Source of the DNA: Rhodococcus sp. RD6.2
Lineage (GTDB): Bacteria; Actinomycetota; Actinomycetes; Mycobacteriales; Mycobacteriaceae
Assembly (NCBI RefSeq): GCF_001040705.1
Contig: NZ_CVQP01000006.1
Span: 673,760 to 737,759, forward strand
DNA: 64,000 bases
Direction of reading: 5' to 3'
Shown one piece after another: positions 1-8,366 of the stretch. The notes under the pieces are model-generated. The model was not told the origin of the DNA, made no database searches, and saw nothing but the letters and a program-made list of their open reading frames with translations. Numbering within the stretch: position 1 is the first letter of the stretch; every line of letters begins with the position of its first letter. The position numbers were made by a program, and so were the translations under genes.

Positions 1-471
1 CCAGTCGAGATCGCTGCCGCGGACGACGGCCTCCTGCGCCTCGCTGTCCGCGAGCTGCGGGGCCAGCACCGCGCGGAAGAACAGCTTGAGCGGCAGCGAC
101 AGCCGCCCGAAGGTGTCGCCGAGTCCGTAGGTGGTCTGCACGACGATCCGGCGAATCCCGTTGGCCCCCATCGCCTCGATCACGCGGCGCGTTCCCTCGG
201 ATCGAACGTCGAGTGGCGTCCGGGCCCGGCCGAACAGGCGCACCCCGAACGGATTGTCCGAGATGCCGAGAATCACGACGACCGCCTCCTGGCCGATCAT
301 CGCCTTGCCCAGCGCGTCGGGGTCGAAGACGTCGCCCGTGACCGCACGGACGTTCTCGGATGTCGGTGCCGCGGTGCGCGCGAACGCCGTCACTTCGTGT
401 CCGTCCCGGACCAGTGCGGTGACGGCGGCCGCCCCGGTTCCCCTGCTCGCTCCCACTACCAAGACCTTCAT
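1..471 (-). CDS. NAD(P)-binding Rossmann-fold reductase (NmrA/SDR-like), C-terminus cut by window edge
   Basis: The visible 157 residues start MKVLVVGASRGTGAAAV, a Rossmann dinucleotide-binding loop (GxSxGxG type) at residues 7-13. A second typical strand ends in ...VVVILGISDN near residue 75, and RRIVVQTTYGLGD follows near 110. This matches atypical SDRs that bind NAD(P)H (PF13460-like). The ATG at 471 is preceded by GGAGTGG. The gene is divergent from the AraC-type regulator that starts about 130 bases away, so that regulator is its likely controller (inference). The substrate cannot be told. The 3' end lies outside the window, so length and stop are unknown. Confidence 0.8.
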   Translation of the reverse strand, partial: MKVLVVGASRGTGAAAVTALVRDGHEVTAFARTAAPTSENVRAVTGDVFDPDALGKAMIGQEAVVVILGISDNPFGVRLFGRARTPLDVRSEGTRRVIEAMGANGIRRIVVQTTYGLGDTFGRLSLPLKLFFRAVLAPQLADSEAQEAVVRGSDLDW

Positions 472-603
472 GTCGTCCACTCCTTCGTTCTCGGTGCCCG
501 GTCTCTCCGGGTGCTTCCAGGTTCGGTCAGCGAACGAAGACGATCAATACCAATCAAGCTCGATTCATTGCTCAATCGTCCAATGAGTGGAATGCTTGGA
601 CAC

Positions 604-1566
604 ATGCACACCGACCTGCTCACCGCCGCGCTGCAGGACTTCGGCATGACCGGCGTGTTCTACGCGGTGTCCGACCTGGCCGCACCGTGGGGCATCGACA
701 TGCCGCCACTTCCGGGGACGATGATCTTCCACCTCGTCACGGAGGGTTCGGCGGTGGTGCGCGTCGACGACGTGGAGTGTCGGCTCGAACCGGGCGACGT
801 CGCGCTCGTGCCGCGGGGTACGGGCCACCTGTTGGCGGACTCGCCGGACACTCGTGGCACCCCGCTGTTCGATCTTCCGCGAGAAGAGCTCACCGACCGG
901 TACGAGCGAATTCGGATCGACGGTGGCGGTACGCCGTGCCGACTGGTGTGCGGCGCGGTGTCGTTCTCCGGTCTCGGCGTCGCGCGTTTGGCGCGGACCT
1001 TGCCACCGGTGCTCGTCACCGCCGGAGCGGACGCCGGGTGGCAACGCGCTGCGCTGGATGTCATTGCGGCCGAGTCGATCACACCTCGTCCGGGTAGCGA
1101 CGTCGTCACGGCCCGTCTCGCGGACGTGCTGGTGGTCCAGACGATTCGGTCGTGGTTGGAGGAGTCGTCACCACGGCGGGGCTGGGTCGCCGCGGTGCGC
1201 GATCCGGCCGTCGGCGCGGCGCTCGCGGCCTTTCACGCGGAACCCCATCAGGCGTGGACGGTCGAATCACTGGCGAAGGCGGCGGGGATGTCGCGTTCGG
1301 CGTTCGCGGCCCGGTTCACCGACCTCATGGACGAACCGGTGATGGCATACGTGACGTCCTGGCGCATGGATCTCGCGGCCAGGCTGGTCCGGGGCGGCGA
1401 ACTCGCCCTCGGCCGGATCGCCACCCGTGTCGGCTACCGCTCGGAGGCGGCGTTCAACCGCGCATTCCGGCGTTGGCACGGCTGCACTCCCGGGGTCTTC
1501 GCGCGACGCGGGGCCGCGTTCCAGGACCAGATCGGCCGGGACGACGAGACCGCGGTGACCGGGTAG
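604..1566 (+). CDS. AraC family transcriptional regulator with N-terminal cupin
   Basis: A cupin-like ligand domain fills roughly residues 1-190 (DVALVPRGTGHLL is the typical AraC cupin strand). Two helix-turn-helix motifs follow: TVESLAKAAGMSRSAFAARF, and a second one ending RIATRVGYRSEAAFNRAFRR near the C-terminus, the AraC signature. Total length is about 320 residues, normal for this subfamily (cupin_6 + HTH_18). In-frame ATGs also exist at 583 and 592. I chose 604 because homologous N-termini usually begin just before the cupin. It probably regulates the divergent NAD(P)-binding reductase; the inducer is unknown. Confidence 0.85.
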   Translation: MHTDLLTAALQDFGMTGVFYAVSDLAAPWGIDMPPLPGTMIFHLVTEGSAVVRVDDVECRLEPGDVALVPRGTGHLLADSPDTRGTPLFDLPREELTDRYERIRIDGGGTPCRLVCGAVSFSGLGVARLARTLPPVLVTAGADAGWQRAALDVIAAESITPRPGSDVVTARLADVLVVQTIRSWLEESSPRRGWVAAVRDPAVGAALAAFHAEPHQAWTVESLAKAAGMSRSAFAARFTDLMDEPVMAYVTSWRMDLAARLVRGGELALGRIATRVGYRSEAAFNRAFRRWHGCTPGVFARRGAAFQDQIGRDDETAVTG

Positions 1567-1567
1567 G

Positions 1568-2035
1568 TCAGCGCCCGGCCGCCTCGGCGCGCGCGGCGAT
1601 GTCGTCGAGATCGGTGGCCATCGCCTTCGTCGTCGCTCTCATGCCGATGCCCCCGAACACCGCCATCATCACCTTCGTCACCAACGACGACGACCCGACC
1701 TCGGCGGAGAATGTCATCGTCAGTTCCGTCCCGGCGCCGGCTGCGGCGACGGTGAAGGTGGTGGTGTAGTCCGTGCCCGACGAGTGCGCCTTGACCACCG
1801 TGCGGCCAGGCGCGTCGATCTCGGCCACCCACATCTCCTCGGTGGCCTCCTTGCCGAACATCTTTCGCGTCTCACGCCAGCGGGTGCCGACCTCGTAGCC
1901 TGCGCCCGCGACCCGCTCGACGCGAGAGACCCCGGACAGCGTCTGCGCGGCCGAGTCGAGGTCGGTCAGCACCGCCCAGACCTGATCCGGGGTTGCAGCG
2001 ACGTGTCGTTCGAGGCGTATCTCCTTGGGTGCCAT
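1568..2035 (-). CDS. SRPBCC family protein (polyketide cyclase / START-like fold)
   Basis: This 155-residue protein starts MAPKEIRLERHVAATPDQVW, the N-terminal strand and helix of the SRPBCC/Bet v1 lipid-binding fold. The middle (TRWRETRKMFGKEATEEMWV) and the long C-terminal helix also fit. The start at 2035 is supported by AGGAGG five bases upstream; a longer frame to 2089 has no such site. Members bind hydrophobic ligands or act as cyclases/aromatases, but no ligand can be named. The gene follows the SDR gene after 31 bases on the same strand, so the two are probably co-transcribed. Confidence 0.82.
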   Translation of the reverse strand: MAPKEIRLERHVAATPDQVWAVLTDLDSAAQTLSGVSRVERVAGAGYEVGTRWRETRKMFGKEATEEMWVAEIDAPGRTVVKAHSSGTDYTTTFTVAAAGAGTELTMTFSAEVGSSSLVTKVMMAVFGGIGMRATTKAMATDLDDIAARAEAAGR

Positions 2036-2066
2036 CGGTATTCCTCCTGAGTTCGGTCTCCGTGGA

Positions 2067-2828
2067 TCAGGTGATGGTGAAGCCGCCATCGACCGCGATG
2101 GTCTGCCCGGTGACGTAGCCCCCTGCGTCCGACGCCAGCCACACCAGGCTGGCGGCGAGTTCGGCCGGATCGCCGGTGCGGCCGAGCACGATTCGCGACG
2201 CCTGGCTGTCGAGGTAGCCGTCCTTGTAGTTGTCGGTCATCTCCGACTGGAAGAAGCCGGGCGCGAGGGCGTTCACGCGGATGCCCTTGCGCGCCCCCCA
2301 CTGCTGTGCGAGGTCGCGGGTGAGGCCGATGACCGCGGCCTTGCTCGCCGCGTAGGCCGCCTGCGGCAGCTGCGCGGTGGTGAGGCCGAGGATGCTCGCG
2401 ATGTTCACGATCGAGCTGCCCGGCTGCATGACCCGGCCGCACGCCTGAGCGCACCAGTAGGACCCGTTCAGGTTGATGTCCACCACCGACCGGAACTCCT
2501 CGGGGGTCTCGCGGGTCGCCGGAACGGCAGTCCCGATGCCCGCATTGTTGACCAGGACGTCGACGCGTCCGAACTCGGCCATCGCGGCGTCGACCATCGC
2601 CTGGCACTGCTCCGGCGACACCACGTCGGTCGCAACCGACAGCGCCCGTCGTCCAGCGGCACGGACCAGGTTCGCGGTGTCCTCGAGCTTGTCGGTGCGG
2701 CGGGCCGCGAGTACGACGTCGGCTCCCGCCTCGGCGCAGGCCTGGGCGAACGCAACGCCGAGCCCGGACGAGGCGCCGGTGACGATGACGACCTTGTCGT
2801 CGAGACGGAACTTGTCGAGTACGGACAT
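2067..2828 (-). CDS. SDR family NAD(P)-dependent oxidoreductase
   Basis: This is a classical short-chain dehydrogenase of 253 residues. It has the cofactor loop TGASSGLG near residues 18-25, NNAG near 95-98, a catalytic Ser in the IVNIASILG strand, and the YAASKAA motif holding the catalytic Tyr and Lys. It ends with GGYVTGQTIAVDGGFTIT, typical of FabG-like SDRs. The ATG at 2828 has GGAGAAGG upstream. It is probably the first gene of a two-gene unit with the SRPBCC protein. Substrate is unknown. Confidence 0.9.
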   Translation of the reverse strand: MSVLDKFRLDDKVVIVTGASSGLGVAFAQACAEAGADVVLAARRTDKLEDTANLVRAAGRRALSVATDVVSPEQCQAMVDAAMAEFGRVDVLVNNAGIGTAVPATRETPEEFRSVVDINLNGSYWCAQACGRVMQPGSSIVNIASILGLTTAQLPQAAYAASKAAVIGLTRDLAQQWGARKGIRVNALAPGFFQSEMTDNYKDGYLDSQASRIVLGRTGDPAELAASLVWLASDAGGYVTGQTIAVDGGFTIT

Positions 2829-3106
2829 GCGGCCACCTTCTCCTGTGTGTGAGGCGGCGCCGCCCGGCGCCGCCCCGATCCGCCGGTGCGACGGACGAAC
2901 TCGGTTCGGCTCACTAAACCATCTCTGATGGCGGCGGTCACCGTCGCGCCACGCGCACGGCGGGCACGCCGTCCCGGTAAGGTGTCGGCGTCGTGCCGGT
3001 GGTGGACCGCCGGCCTCACGGGGCGCGCACGTCGTTGCTTGTCGCCGATCTCGGCGTCGGCCGCTCACCCTGCCCGAGACCGCTCGGATGCGTTACCGTG
3101 ATGCGT

Positions 3107-3121
3107 CACCGATTATCGGTG
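3107..3121. promoter_or_regulatory. 15-base perfect palindrome in the 326-base divergent spacer 2829-3154
   Basis: CACCGAT-T-ATCGGTG is a perfect inverted repeat about 34 bases before the ATG of the small peptide gene at 3155. It is flanked by ATGC on the left and GCAT on the right, which extends the symmetry. This looks like an operator for a dimeric regulator, or an unusual promoter-proximal element. No gene is recognisable in the rest of spacer 2829-3154, which must hold promoters for the SDR gene and the peptide gene. Confidence 0.4.
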
Positions 3122-3154
3122 GCATACCTTCACACAGTCATTGAGGAGCATTTC

Positions 3155-3250
3155 ATGGGCAGCATCGCGGAGATCTTCGCATCCTTCGGAGACATCCTGG
3201 GTGGCCTCGGCCTCGGATCGAGCGAGCCGGAGACCCCGCCGGCGGCGTAG
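3155..3250 (+). CDS. 31-residue hydrophobic/amphipathic peptide
   Basis: The frame starts at ATG with GAGGAG eight bases upstream. It encodes MGSIAEIFASFGDILGGLG followed by an acidic, Pro-rich tail (EPETPPAA). There is no signal peptide. The first 20 residues can form an amphipathic helix. A dedicated hairpin terminator lies 10 bases after the stop, and a palindrome lies upstream, so the gene looks like a stand-alone expressed unit. It resembles the 39-residue peptide at 43394-43513 (shared GSIA-x-I core and GSS). Tiny signal-less peptides of this kind include the PorA/PorH porins of corynebacteria, but the function here is unknown. Confidence 0.6.
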   Translation: MGSIAEIFASFGDILGGLGLGSSEPETPPAA

Positions 3251-3260
3251 TCCCCGGATT

Positions 3261-3305
3261 CGACACGACCCCCGTTGCTCTCGGTGAGCGGCGGGGGTCG
3301 CGTCG
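3261..3305 (+). terminator. Hairpin terminator after the 31-residue peptide gene
   Basis: CGACACGACCCCCG pairs with CGGGGGTCGCGTCG with only one or two mismatches across a 17-base loop. It begins 10 bases after the stop at 3250 and precedes the convergent SGNH esterase gene, so it may act in both directions. There is no strong T-run, as is usual in high-GC actinobacteria. Confidence 0.65.
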
Positions 3306-3324
3306 TATCTGTGGTTGTGACGAC

Positions 3325-4188
3325 TCAGGCCGGGACGGCCGCGAGCACGGCATCCGCGAGCGCGCGCTCACCAGCAGCATTGGGGTGCACCGGAACCGGC
3401 TGTAGCGCGCCGATCATCGGCTCGATCCACCGATGCTCCGGCGACTGGCATCCGTCGCGGCCCACGGAGACCTGTGCCATGTCGACGAACGTGGTGCCTG
3501 TTTCCGCGGCGGCGCGGGACACGGCGTCGTTCAGTGTCGCCTGGAGGCCGCGCAGGTACGGCACATCGCCCGCGGCGAGCGGCATCTGCGGTAGGCAGCC
3601 GCCCGACTCCGGCAGCAACCACGGGTACCCGACGATCGCGACCTCGGCGTTCGGGGCTCGGTCGTGGACGTCGCTCAGTGCCTGGACCAGTGCCGGGTAC
3701 GTCTTGGCGCGCACCTCCTCCGCGAGGCTGTCGCCGTACTGGTCCTGGCACGGGCTCCACGCTCCGAGTCGAGTCACCCCGGCGCCGATGCATTTGGCCA
3801 TCGCCATCGCGAACGTGCTGTTGTTGTTGCCGCCGATCATCATCGTGACGAGGTCCGCGGACGGCGTCAGCGCGTCGAGCTGCGGTCGCATCCCCTCGTA
3901 CTGGGCTCGGTAGAAGTCCTCGGTCTTGGCGCCGCCGCAGCTCACGTCGGTCAGCCGATAGCCGCGTTCGGCAGCGATCAGGTGGGCGAAGTTGCGGGAG
4001 GACTGCGCGCAGGACGTCGGGGTCCCCGGAACCGTCGGGAGAACACCGGAACCGGCGCTGAAGCTGTCGCCGAGGTTGACGTACTCGACCGGATCCTGCG
4101 CCGCGGCGCCCACCGCGGCCGTCATCGTCACCGCTGCTGTCACCGCGGCGGCAACCGCCACTGCCCGCGTTCTCGAGAACCTGCCCAC
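3325..4188 (-). CDS. Secreted SGNH/GDSL-family hydrolase (esterase/lipase)
   Basis: This 287-residue protein has a Sec signal peptide (residues 1-30, ending AVGAAAQ) and then block I NLGDSFSAGSG, with the nucleophile Ser at 42. An oxyanion-hole Asn lies in MIGGNNNS, and C-terminal VPVHPNAAGE supplies the catalytic His. The usual Asp three residues before the His is not obvious. Streptomyces relatives use a Ser-His dyad, which fits. The start is GTG at 4188 with AAGGAG about ten bases upstream. It acts outside the membrane, probably on acyl esters. A small secreted protein lies 66 bases upstream on the same strand. Confidence 0.88.
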   Translation of the reverse strand: MGRFSRTRAVAVAAAVTAAVTMTAAVGAAAQDPVEYVNLGDSFSAGSGVLPTVPGTPTSCAQSSRNFAHLIAAERGYRLTDVSCGGAKTEDFYRAQYEGMRPQLDALTPSADLVTMMIGGNNNSTFAMAMAKCIGAGVTRLGAWSPCQDQYGDSLAEEVRAKTYPALVQALSDVHDRAPNAEVAIVGYPWLLPESGGCLPQMPLAAGDVPYLRGLQATLNDAVSRAAAETGTTFVDMAQVSVGRDGCQSPEHRWIEPMIGALQPVPVHPNAAGERALADAVLAAVPA

Positions 4189-4254
4189 GAAGGAGACTCC
4201 TTGCCCGCCGAGAGGTGGCCCCCGCCGCCTCGATCGGCCAGGAATCTAGCAGGG

Positions 4255-4482
4255 TCAGGCGACGCAGATGGGCAAAATGATGTTCGGTCCGAACAGTGGG
4301 ATGAGACCGACGGGCGCGCACGCGAGGAATGCCGCGAGCGGGTTCTGGTTCTGGCCGAGGAGAACCACCGGACGGACCGGGTCCGGTGCCGGCTGGTCAG
4401 CGGCCGCGGCTCCGGAGCCGAGCAGGAGCAGGGACGGGACGGCGGCCGCGGCGACGGCGGCGCGCAGGGCAACGGTTCTCAT
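4255..4482 (-). CDS. Small secreted protein of unknown function (75 aa)
   Basis: The protein opens with a clear signal peptide: MRTVALR, then an Ala/Leu-rich core ending GAAAADQ. The mature chain would be only about 47 residues. That chain holds two cysteines (FLACAPVG and the near-terminal LPICVA) that could form a disulfide, plus Pro-rich and hydrophobic stretches. It lies between the SGNH esterase and the LuxR-type regulator, all on the minus strand with gaps of 66 and 72 bases, so co-regulation is possible. I do not recognise a family. Confidence 0.6.
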   Translation of the reverse strand: MRTVALRAAVAAAAVPSLLLLGSGAAAADQPAPDPVRPVVLLGQNQNPLAAFLACAPVGLIPLFGPNIILPICVA

Positions 4483-4554
4483 GACGGATCACGACCAGTT
4501 CGTCGACAGGGGTACCTGTCTCACGGTGCGCTCTCCCGAGGCCGGAATCAAGCC

Positions 4555-5691
4555 TCATCGCTCCGGAAGAAAGGTCCCCGACGGCGTGAGCGGTTGGTTG
4601 ATGCGCGGCGCGTACTGGTCGAAGTAGACGCGGGCGATGAGGTCGCGGCGACTGCGGACGCCCGCCTTGTTGAAGATCAGCTTGAGGTGGTCCTGCACCG
4701 TGTAGGCGGACAGATGCAGTGCCGCTGCGATGTCCTTGGTCGCGACCCCCTGCAGCACCAGCTGCGTCACGTCCCGCTCGCGGGGGCTCAGACCGAACGC
4801 CTCGACCACGATCGGCACGATGTCCGGTGGCCGGGCCTCCTCGATCGTGACCACCACTTCGCCGACTCGCCCGTCGCTCGACGACAGGGGAGACGCGTTG
4901 ATCACCAGCCACATTCCCGACCGGCCTCGCACTCGGAGGCGCGGAGGCACCTCCGACTCGCCGCGGCCGTAGCGGCGCGCGGCCCCGATCAGCGAGTAGA
5001 TCGGATTGACGGCGGCACCGCTGTTGTCGCCTGCGATCAGGTCGTCGATGCGTCCCTGGCTGCCCGCGCTCATCTGGACGATCTCGTCGTCCCGGCTGAC
5101 GATGAGGACCGCCGGGCCGGTCATCGTGGTCTGCGGTTCGGCGACGACGGAGCACAGCAGGCCGGACCGTACGCCGTGCGCGAGGGTGCGGGACAGCGCT
5201 GCCAGGAACGTGATCTCGTCCTCGCCGAAGGGGCGGCAGTCCGATCCCGCACGGAAGAACGAGATCCCGCCCCAGACATGGTCGCCGTCGCGGAGAATCA
5301 TTCGGGCCTCGTCGTGGAACGCGTACTCGGGGATCATCAGTTCGCTCATCCGATTCGAGACGCGGGGTTCGCCTCGGGTCAGGGCGTTGAGCCCGACCGC
5401 GTCGACCCGCTGCGCGGCCATCTCCCGGAACGCCGTCTCCTCGACCCGCCCGTACTCCAGCAGGCCCCAGGCGGCGTCCTTGTGGTCCTGGCCGAGCAGA
5501 CAGCCGTACTTGCGGGCCGAGGTCAGCAGCAGCGAACCGGGGTCGAGGCCCGCGACACAGATGGCGTCGTTGGGGATCGCGCGGCTGATCGACTCGACGA
5601 CCTCGGCGAAGAACTCGTCGAGGCCGAGGCCGGCATGCGCGACCACGTCGAGGTCGCGTCGTACACGCTCGGCAGTCAGGCTCCGCGTCAT
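4555..5691 (-). CDS. LuxR-type helix-turn-helix transcriptional regulator with N-terminal sensor region
   Basis: This 378-residue protein has a C-terminal LuxR/GerE DNA-binding domain at about residues 310-370: LSPRERDVTQLVLQGVATK, then a recognition helix near AAALHLSAYTVQDHLKLIF. The N-terminal 250 residues look like a GAF/PAS-type sensor region and lack a phosphoacceptor receiver domain. I chose ATG at 5691 (MTRSLTAERVRRDL), because the frame upstream is antisense to the AlkD-like gene and has no family sequence. It may control the secreted esterase and small protein downstream (inference). The ligand is unknown. Confidence 0.83.
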   Translation of the reverse strand: MTRSLTAERVRRDLDVVAHAGLGLDEFFAEVVESISRAIPNDAICVAGLDPGSLLLTSARKYGCLLGQDHKDAAWGLLEYGRVEETAFREMAAQRVDAVGLNALTRGEPRVSNRMSELMIPEYAFHDEARMILRDGDHVWGGISFFRAGSDCRPFGEDEITFLAALSRTLAHGVRSGLLCSVVAEPQTTMTGPAVLIVSRDDEIVQMSAGSQGRIDDLIAGDNSGAAVNPIYSLIGAARRYGRGESEVPPRLRVRGRSGMWLVINASPLSSSDGRVGEVVVTIEEARPPDIVPIVVEAFGLSPRERDVTQLVLQGVATKDIAAALHLSAYTVQDHLKLIFNKAGVRSRRDLIARVYFDQYAPRINQPLTPSGTFLPER

Positions 5692-5808
5692 CGTCCCAGT
5701 GTGGAACCGTGCTAATCGGCTGTCCATCCCAGATAGTTGGGGTCGATCGGGCAGCGGACGTCCAGGTGGGTTCGTTAGCCTCGAACGATCCTCGACGACG
5801 GGAGTGCG

Positions 5809-6501
5809 ATGCGCGAGCGGCTGCTGACGGCGGACGCCGTCCAGGCACTGTTGGTGTCGCACGCCGATGCGACGCAACTGCCGGCGATGCGCAAACGTCT
5901 CGACCCCGACGAAGCCGCCATCGGGATGCGCATGCGCGACCTCTTCGACACGGCCAAGGCGGCAACCGGGATGCCGTTGACCGAGGTCGAGCGGCTGATG
6001 GACCACGCGGAGTACGAGTCGCGGATGGCGGCGTTCTGCGTGCTCGACTTCAAGGCCCGCGCGGCGATCGGCGATCCCGAGCTCCACGACCTGTACCTCC
6101 GTCGCCACGACGCGATCAGTACCTGGGACATGGTCGACCGCGCGGCCCCGCGGGTCGTCGGCGGCCACGTCGCAGGCGGTCCCTACGACGTGCTGTACGA
6201 GCTGGCCGTCGCCGAGCATCCGTTGCGTCGTCGGACGGCGGCCACGGCGCCCCTGTACTTCGCGATGTCGGGGACCGACGCCGACCGCGCCGTTGGCTTC
6301 GAGGTCTGCGCGGTCCTGCACGCCGACCCGGAGCCGGTCGTGACCAATGCGGTCGGCATCTATCTCAAGCACGCGGGCAGTCGTGACCGCGGCGCGCTCG
6401 AGGCGTTCCTCGCGGCGCATGCGGCGGCGATGCCCCGTCCGGCGCTCAGGCTCGCGGTCGAGAAGCTCCCGCCCGATCTCCGGCGCAGCTGGCTCGGCTG
6501 A
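5809..6501 (+). CDS. AlkD-like DNA alkylation repair HEAT-repeat protein
   Basis: This 230-residue, all-helical protein resembles the DNA_alkylation family (PF08713), which uses HEAT-like repeats to excise or handle alkylated bases. The family motif W-D-x-V-D is present as STWDMVDRAA, with W106 and the likely catalytic D110. The second base-contacting Trp expected in the G-W-x-L-(R/K) helix is replaced by Ile (AVGIYLKHAG), so activity may differ from AlkD. The ATG at 5809 has GGGAG upstream. It is divergent from the LuxR-type gene, with a 117-base spacer. Confidence 0.82.
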   Translation: MRERLLTADAVQALLVSHADATQLPAMRKRLDPDEAAIGMRMRDLFDTAKAATGMPLTEVERLMDHAEYESRMAAFCVLDFKARAAIGDPELHDLYLRRHDAISTWDMVDRAAPRVVGGHVAGGPYDVLYELAVAEHPLRRRTAATAPLYFAMSGTDADRAVGFEVCAVLHADPEPVVTNAVGIYLKHAGSRDRGALEAFLAAHAAAMPRPALRLAVEKLPPDLRRSWLG

Positions 6502-6519
6502 CGCCGGAGACGGTCGGGG

Positions 6520-7913
6520 TCAGACGTCCGCTCGGGCGTCGAGCGCGGAGTCGAGAGGGAAGAGCACGCCGTTCGGGTCGTGACGCCGCCGGATCTCGTC
6601 GAGACGGGCGCGCTGCTCGGCGGGCCACAGTCCCGCCCGCTCGGCCGCAGGCAACCCGCAGAAGCTCAGTAGCGCCCCGGCGGTCCAGGGGCGACCGCAT
6701 CCGTCACCGCGCGCAGATCCTTGTCGACCTGGTCGCCCAGGGGGCCGGCGCAGACTCCGATGGCCGTCACGGCGAACGCGGCATCGCGGCCGGTGACGGC
6801 GTTGTCGGTGCCGTGCGGCCGGCGAAGTGCACCGCCGAGCAGGCGGATCTCCACGATTGCCAGCGGGCTCGGGACGTCGGGTCCGGCGACGGCGAGGATC
6901 GCGTCGACGGCCTCGGCCGGGAGGGCGGTCAGTGCCGCTCCGCGGTCGGAGGCGGGTAGCGGCCCGGGCGGATCCATATGGACGGCGTCGAGCGCCGCGA
7001 CCGGCATGACGCCGACACCGTCGAGGAGGATGCGCCCAGAGGTGCGCATGGGAGCCAGCAGGGCGTCGGCGACATCGGGGTCGCCCGTGTGGGTGTAGCG
7101 CAGGTGCGCGACGACCTGACCCTGCAGCGGCGGAGGAAGATCTGGGTCCGGCGGCAGCCGTGTGATCGCGACCGATGTTCCCGCCTCCGCGGGCAACGCG
7201 GGTGCCCACCGCCGCCAGGCGTGCAGGACGTCGCGGGCGCTGTCGCCCGCGAAGAACATCCCGCCGCCGTAGATCTGGGAGAGCTCGACGAGGCCGAACT
7301 CGATTGCGGTGACGATGCCCAATCCGTCGCGGCCACCGCGCAACGCCCAGAACAGGTCCGGGTCGGAGTCGGTGTCCACGGTGCGGACGGCTCCGTCCGC
7401 GGTCACGACCTCCAGTGCGCGCACATGGTCTGCGGCGTAACCGAATTCGCGTCCGAGGGGGCTGAGACCGCCGCCGAGGGTGTATCCGACGACGCCGACA
7501 CTCGACGAGGAACCGACCCGCCCCGTGAGTCCGTGCGGGGCGGTGGCCGCGACCACGTCGCGCCAGCGGGCTCCCGCCGACGCCCGGGCAGTCCTGGACT
7601 CCGGGTCGACGGCGACGTCGGTCATGCGGGACGTGGTCACGATCAGCTGGCCGGCGCCTTCGGGCGACGCACCGTGGCCGGTGGCACGTACTCCCACCCG
7701 CAGGCCGTGGAAGGCGGCGTACCGGACCGCGGCGGCGACATCGTCGGCGCAGGTGGCGCCGACGACGATCGACGCTGCGGGTGTGGACGCGAGATTGAAG
7801 CCGGTCAGTTCGGTGTCGAACCCGGCGTCGCCGGGGGTGAGGACGGCTCCCGCGACGGTCGCGCGGAGACGGTCGACGGACGGGGACGGTTGCTGCTGGG
7901 TGGTGATCGACAT
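6520..7913 (-). pseudogene. FAD-linked (BBE-type) oxidoreductase, frameshifted near the C-terminus
   Basis: The N-terminal 400 residues are a normal PCMH-type FAD-binding oxidase: VGVRATGHGA with the flavin-linking His, GYTLGGGLSPLGREFGYA, then the substrate domain. In frame the chain ends early at DAVAPGPPGRY. The next frame carries exactly the missing family C-terminus (WTAGALLSF, then LDEIRRRHDPNGVLFP, stop at 6520). One extra base in the run of four G at 6688-6691 (C on the coding strand) would restore a 464-residue protein. It is either a true single-base deletion or a sequence error. The ATG at 7913 follows the RidA gene on the same strand, a likely two-gene unit. Confidence 0.75.
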
Positions 7914-7955
7914 GTGGGGTTCCTCGAGGTGTCGGGTCGGGAGGCAGGGCGGGTG

Positions 7956-8366
7956 TCAGCGACCGGCCTGGGCGGTGATCTCGACGGCGAGGCCGGGGAG
8001 CGCGAGCGCGGTGACGCCGACGAGCGCGGCGGGCGGCGTCGCCTGCGCGGCGTCGAGGCGCTCCGTCAACGCCGAGTACGCGGCGAGCGTCGCGGGCACG
8101 TCGGTCGTGTAGATGGTGAGCATGTGCACGTCGGTGAGGGTCATGCCCGCGGTCTCGAGGATCTCCTCGATGTTGTGCATAGCGAGGGAGATCTGCGCGG
8201 ACAGGTCGCCCTCGTGCAGGACCTGCCCCGACGCGTCGACCGAGGCCTGTCCTGCGACGGTCAGGATGCGGGTGGGTGCGGGGCGCAGCTGCGCGTGGTC
8301 GAACCGGAACGGGGCGTTCCACGTTGTGGGGTTGATTCGCTGGGTGGACGAGGTGGTGGTTGTCAT
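7956..8366 (-). CDS. RidA family protein (enamine/imine deaminase-like)
   Basis: The 136-residue length is typical of the YjgF/YER057c/UK114 family. It has ILTVAGQASVDASGQVLHEGD near residues 35-55, a DVHMLTIYTTD strand, and the family C-terminal pattern GVTALALPGLAVEITAQA. The conserved Arg of canonical RidA, usually in the PxR-xxxxV motif near the C-terminus, is not evident (PPAALVGVTALA), so this is a RidA-like subgroup rather than the housekeeping deaminase. ATG at 8366 is preceded by GAAGG. It lies 42 bases upstream of the FAD oxidoreductase and is probably in the same transcript. Confidence 0.83.
   Translation of the reverse strand: MTTTTSSTQRINPTTWNAPFRFDHAQLRPAPTRILTVAGQASVDASGQVLHEGDLSAQISLAMHNIEEILETAGMTLTDVHMLTIYTTDVPATLAAYSALTERLDAAQATPPAALVGVTALALPGLAVEITAQAGR

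Noticed and set aside
3664-5715. Long plus-strand open frame (683 codons) antisense to the esterase and LuxR-type genes
   Set aside because: It is an Arg/Asp/Gly-rich translation typical of antisense frames in high-GC DNA. The minus-strand genes have clear domains and ribosome sites.
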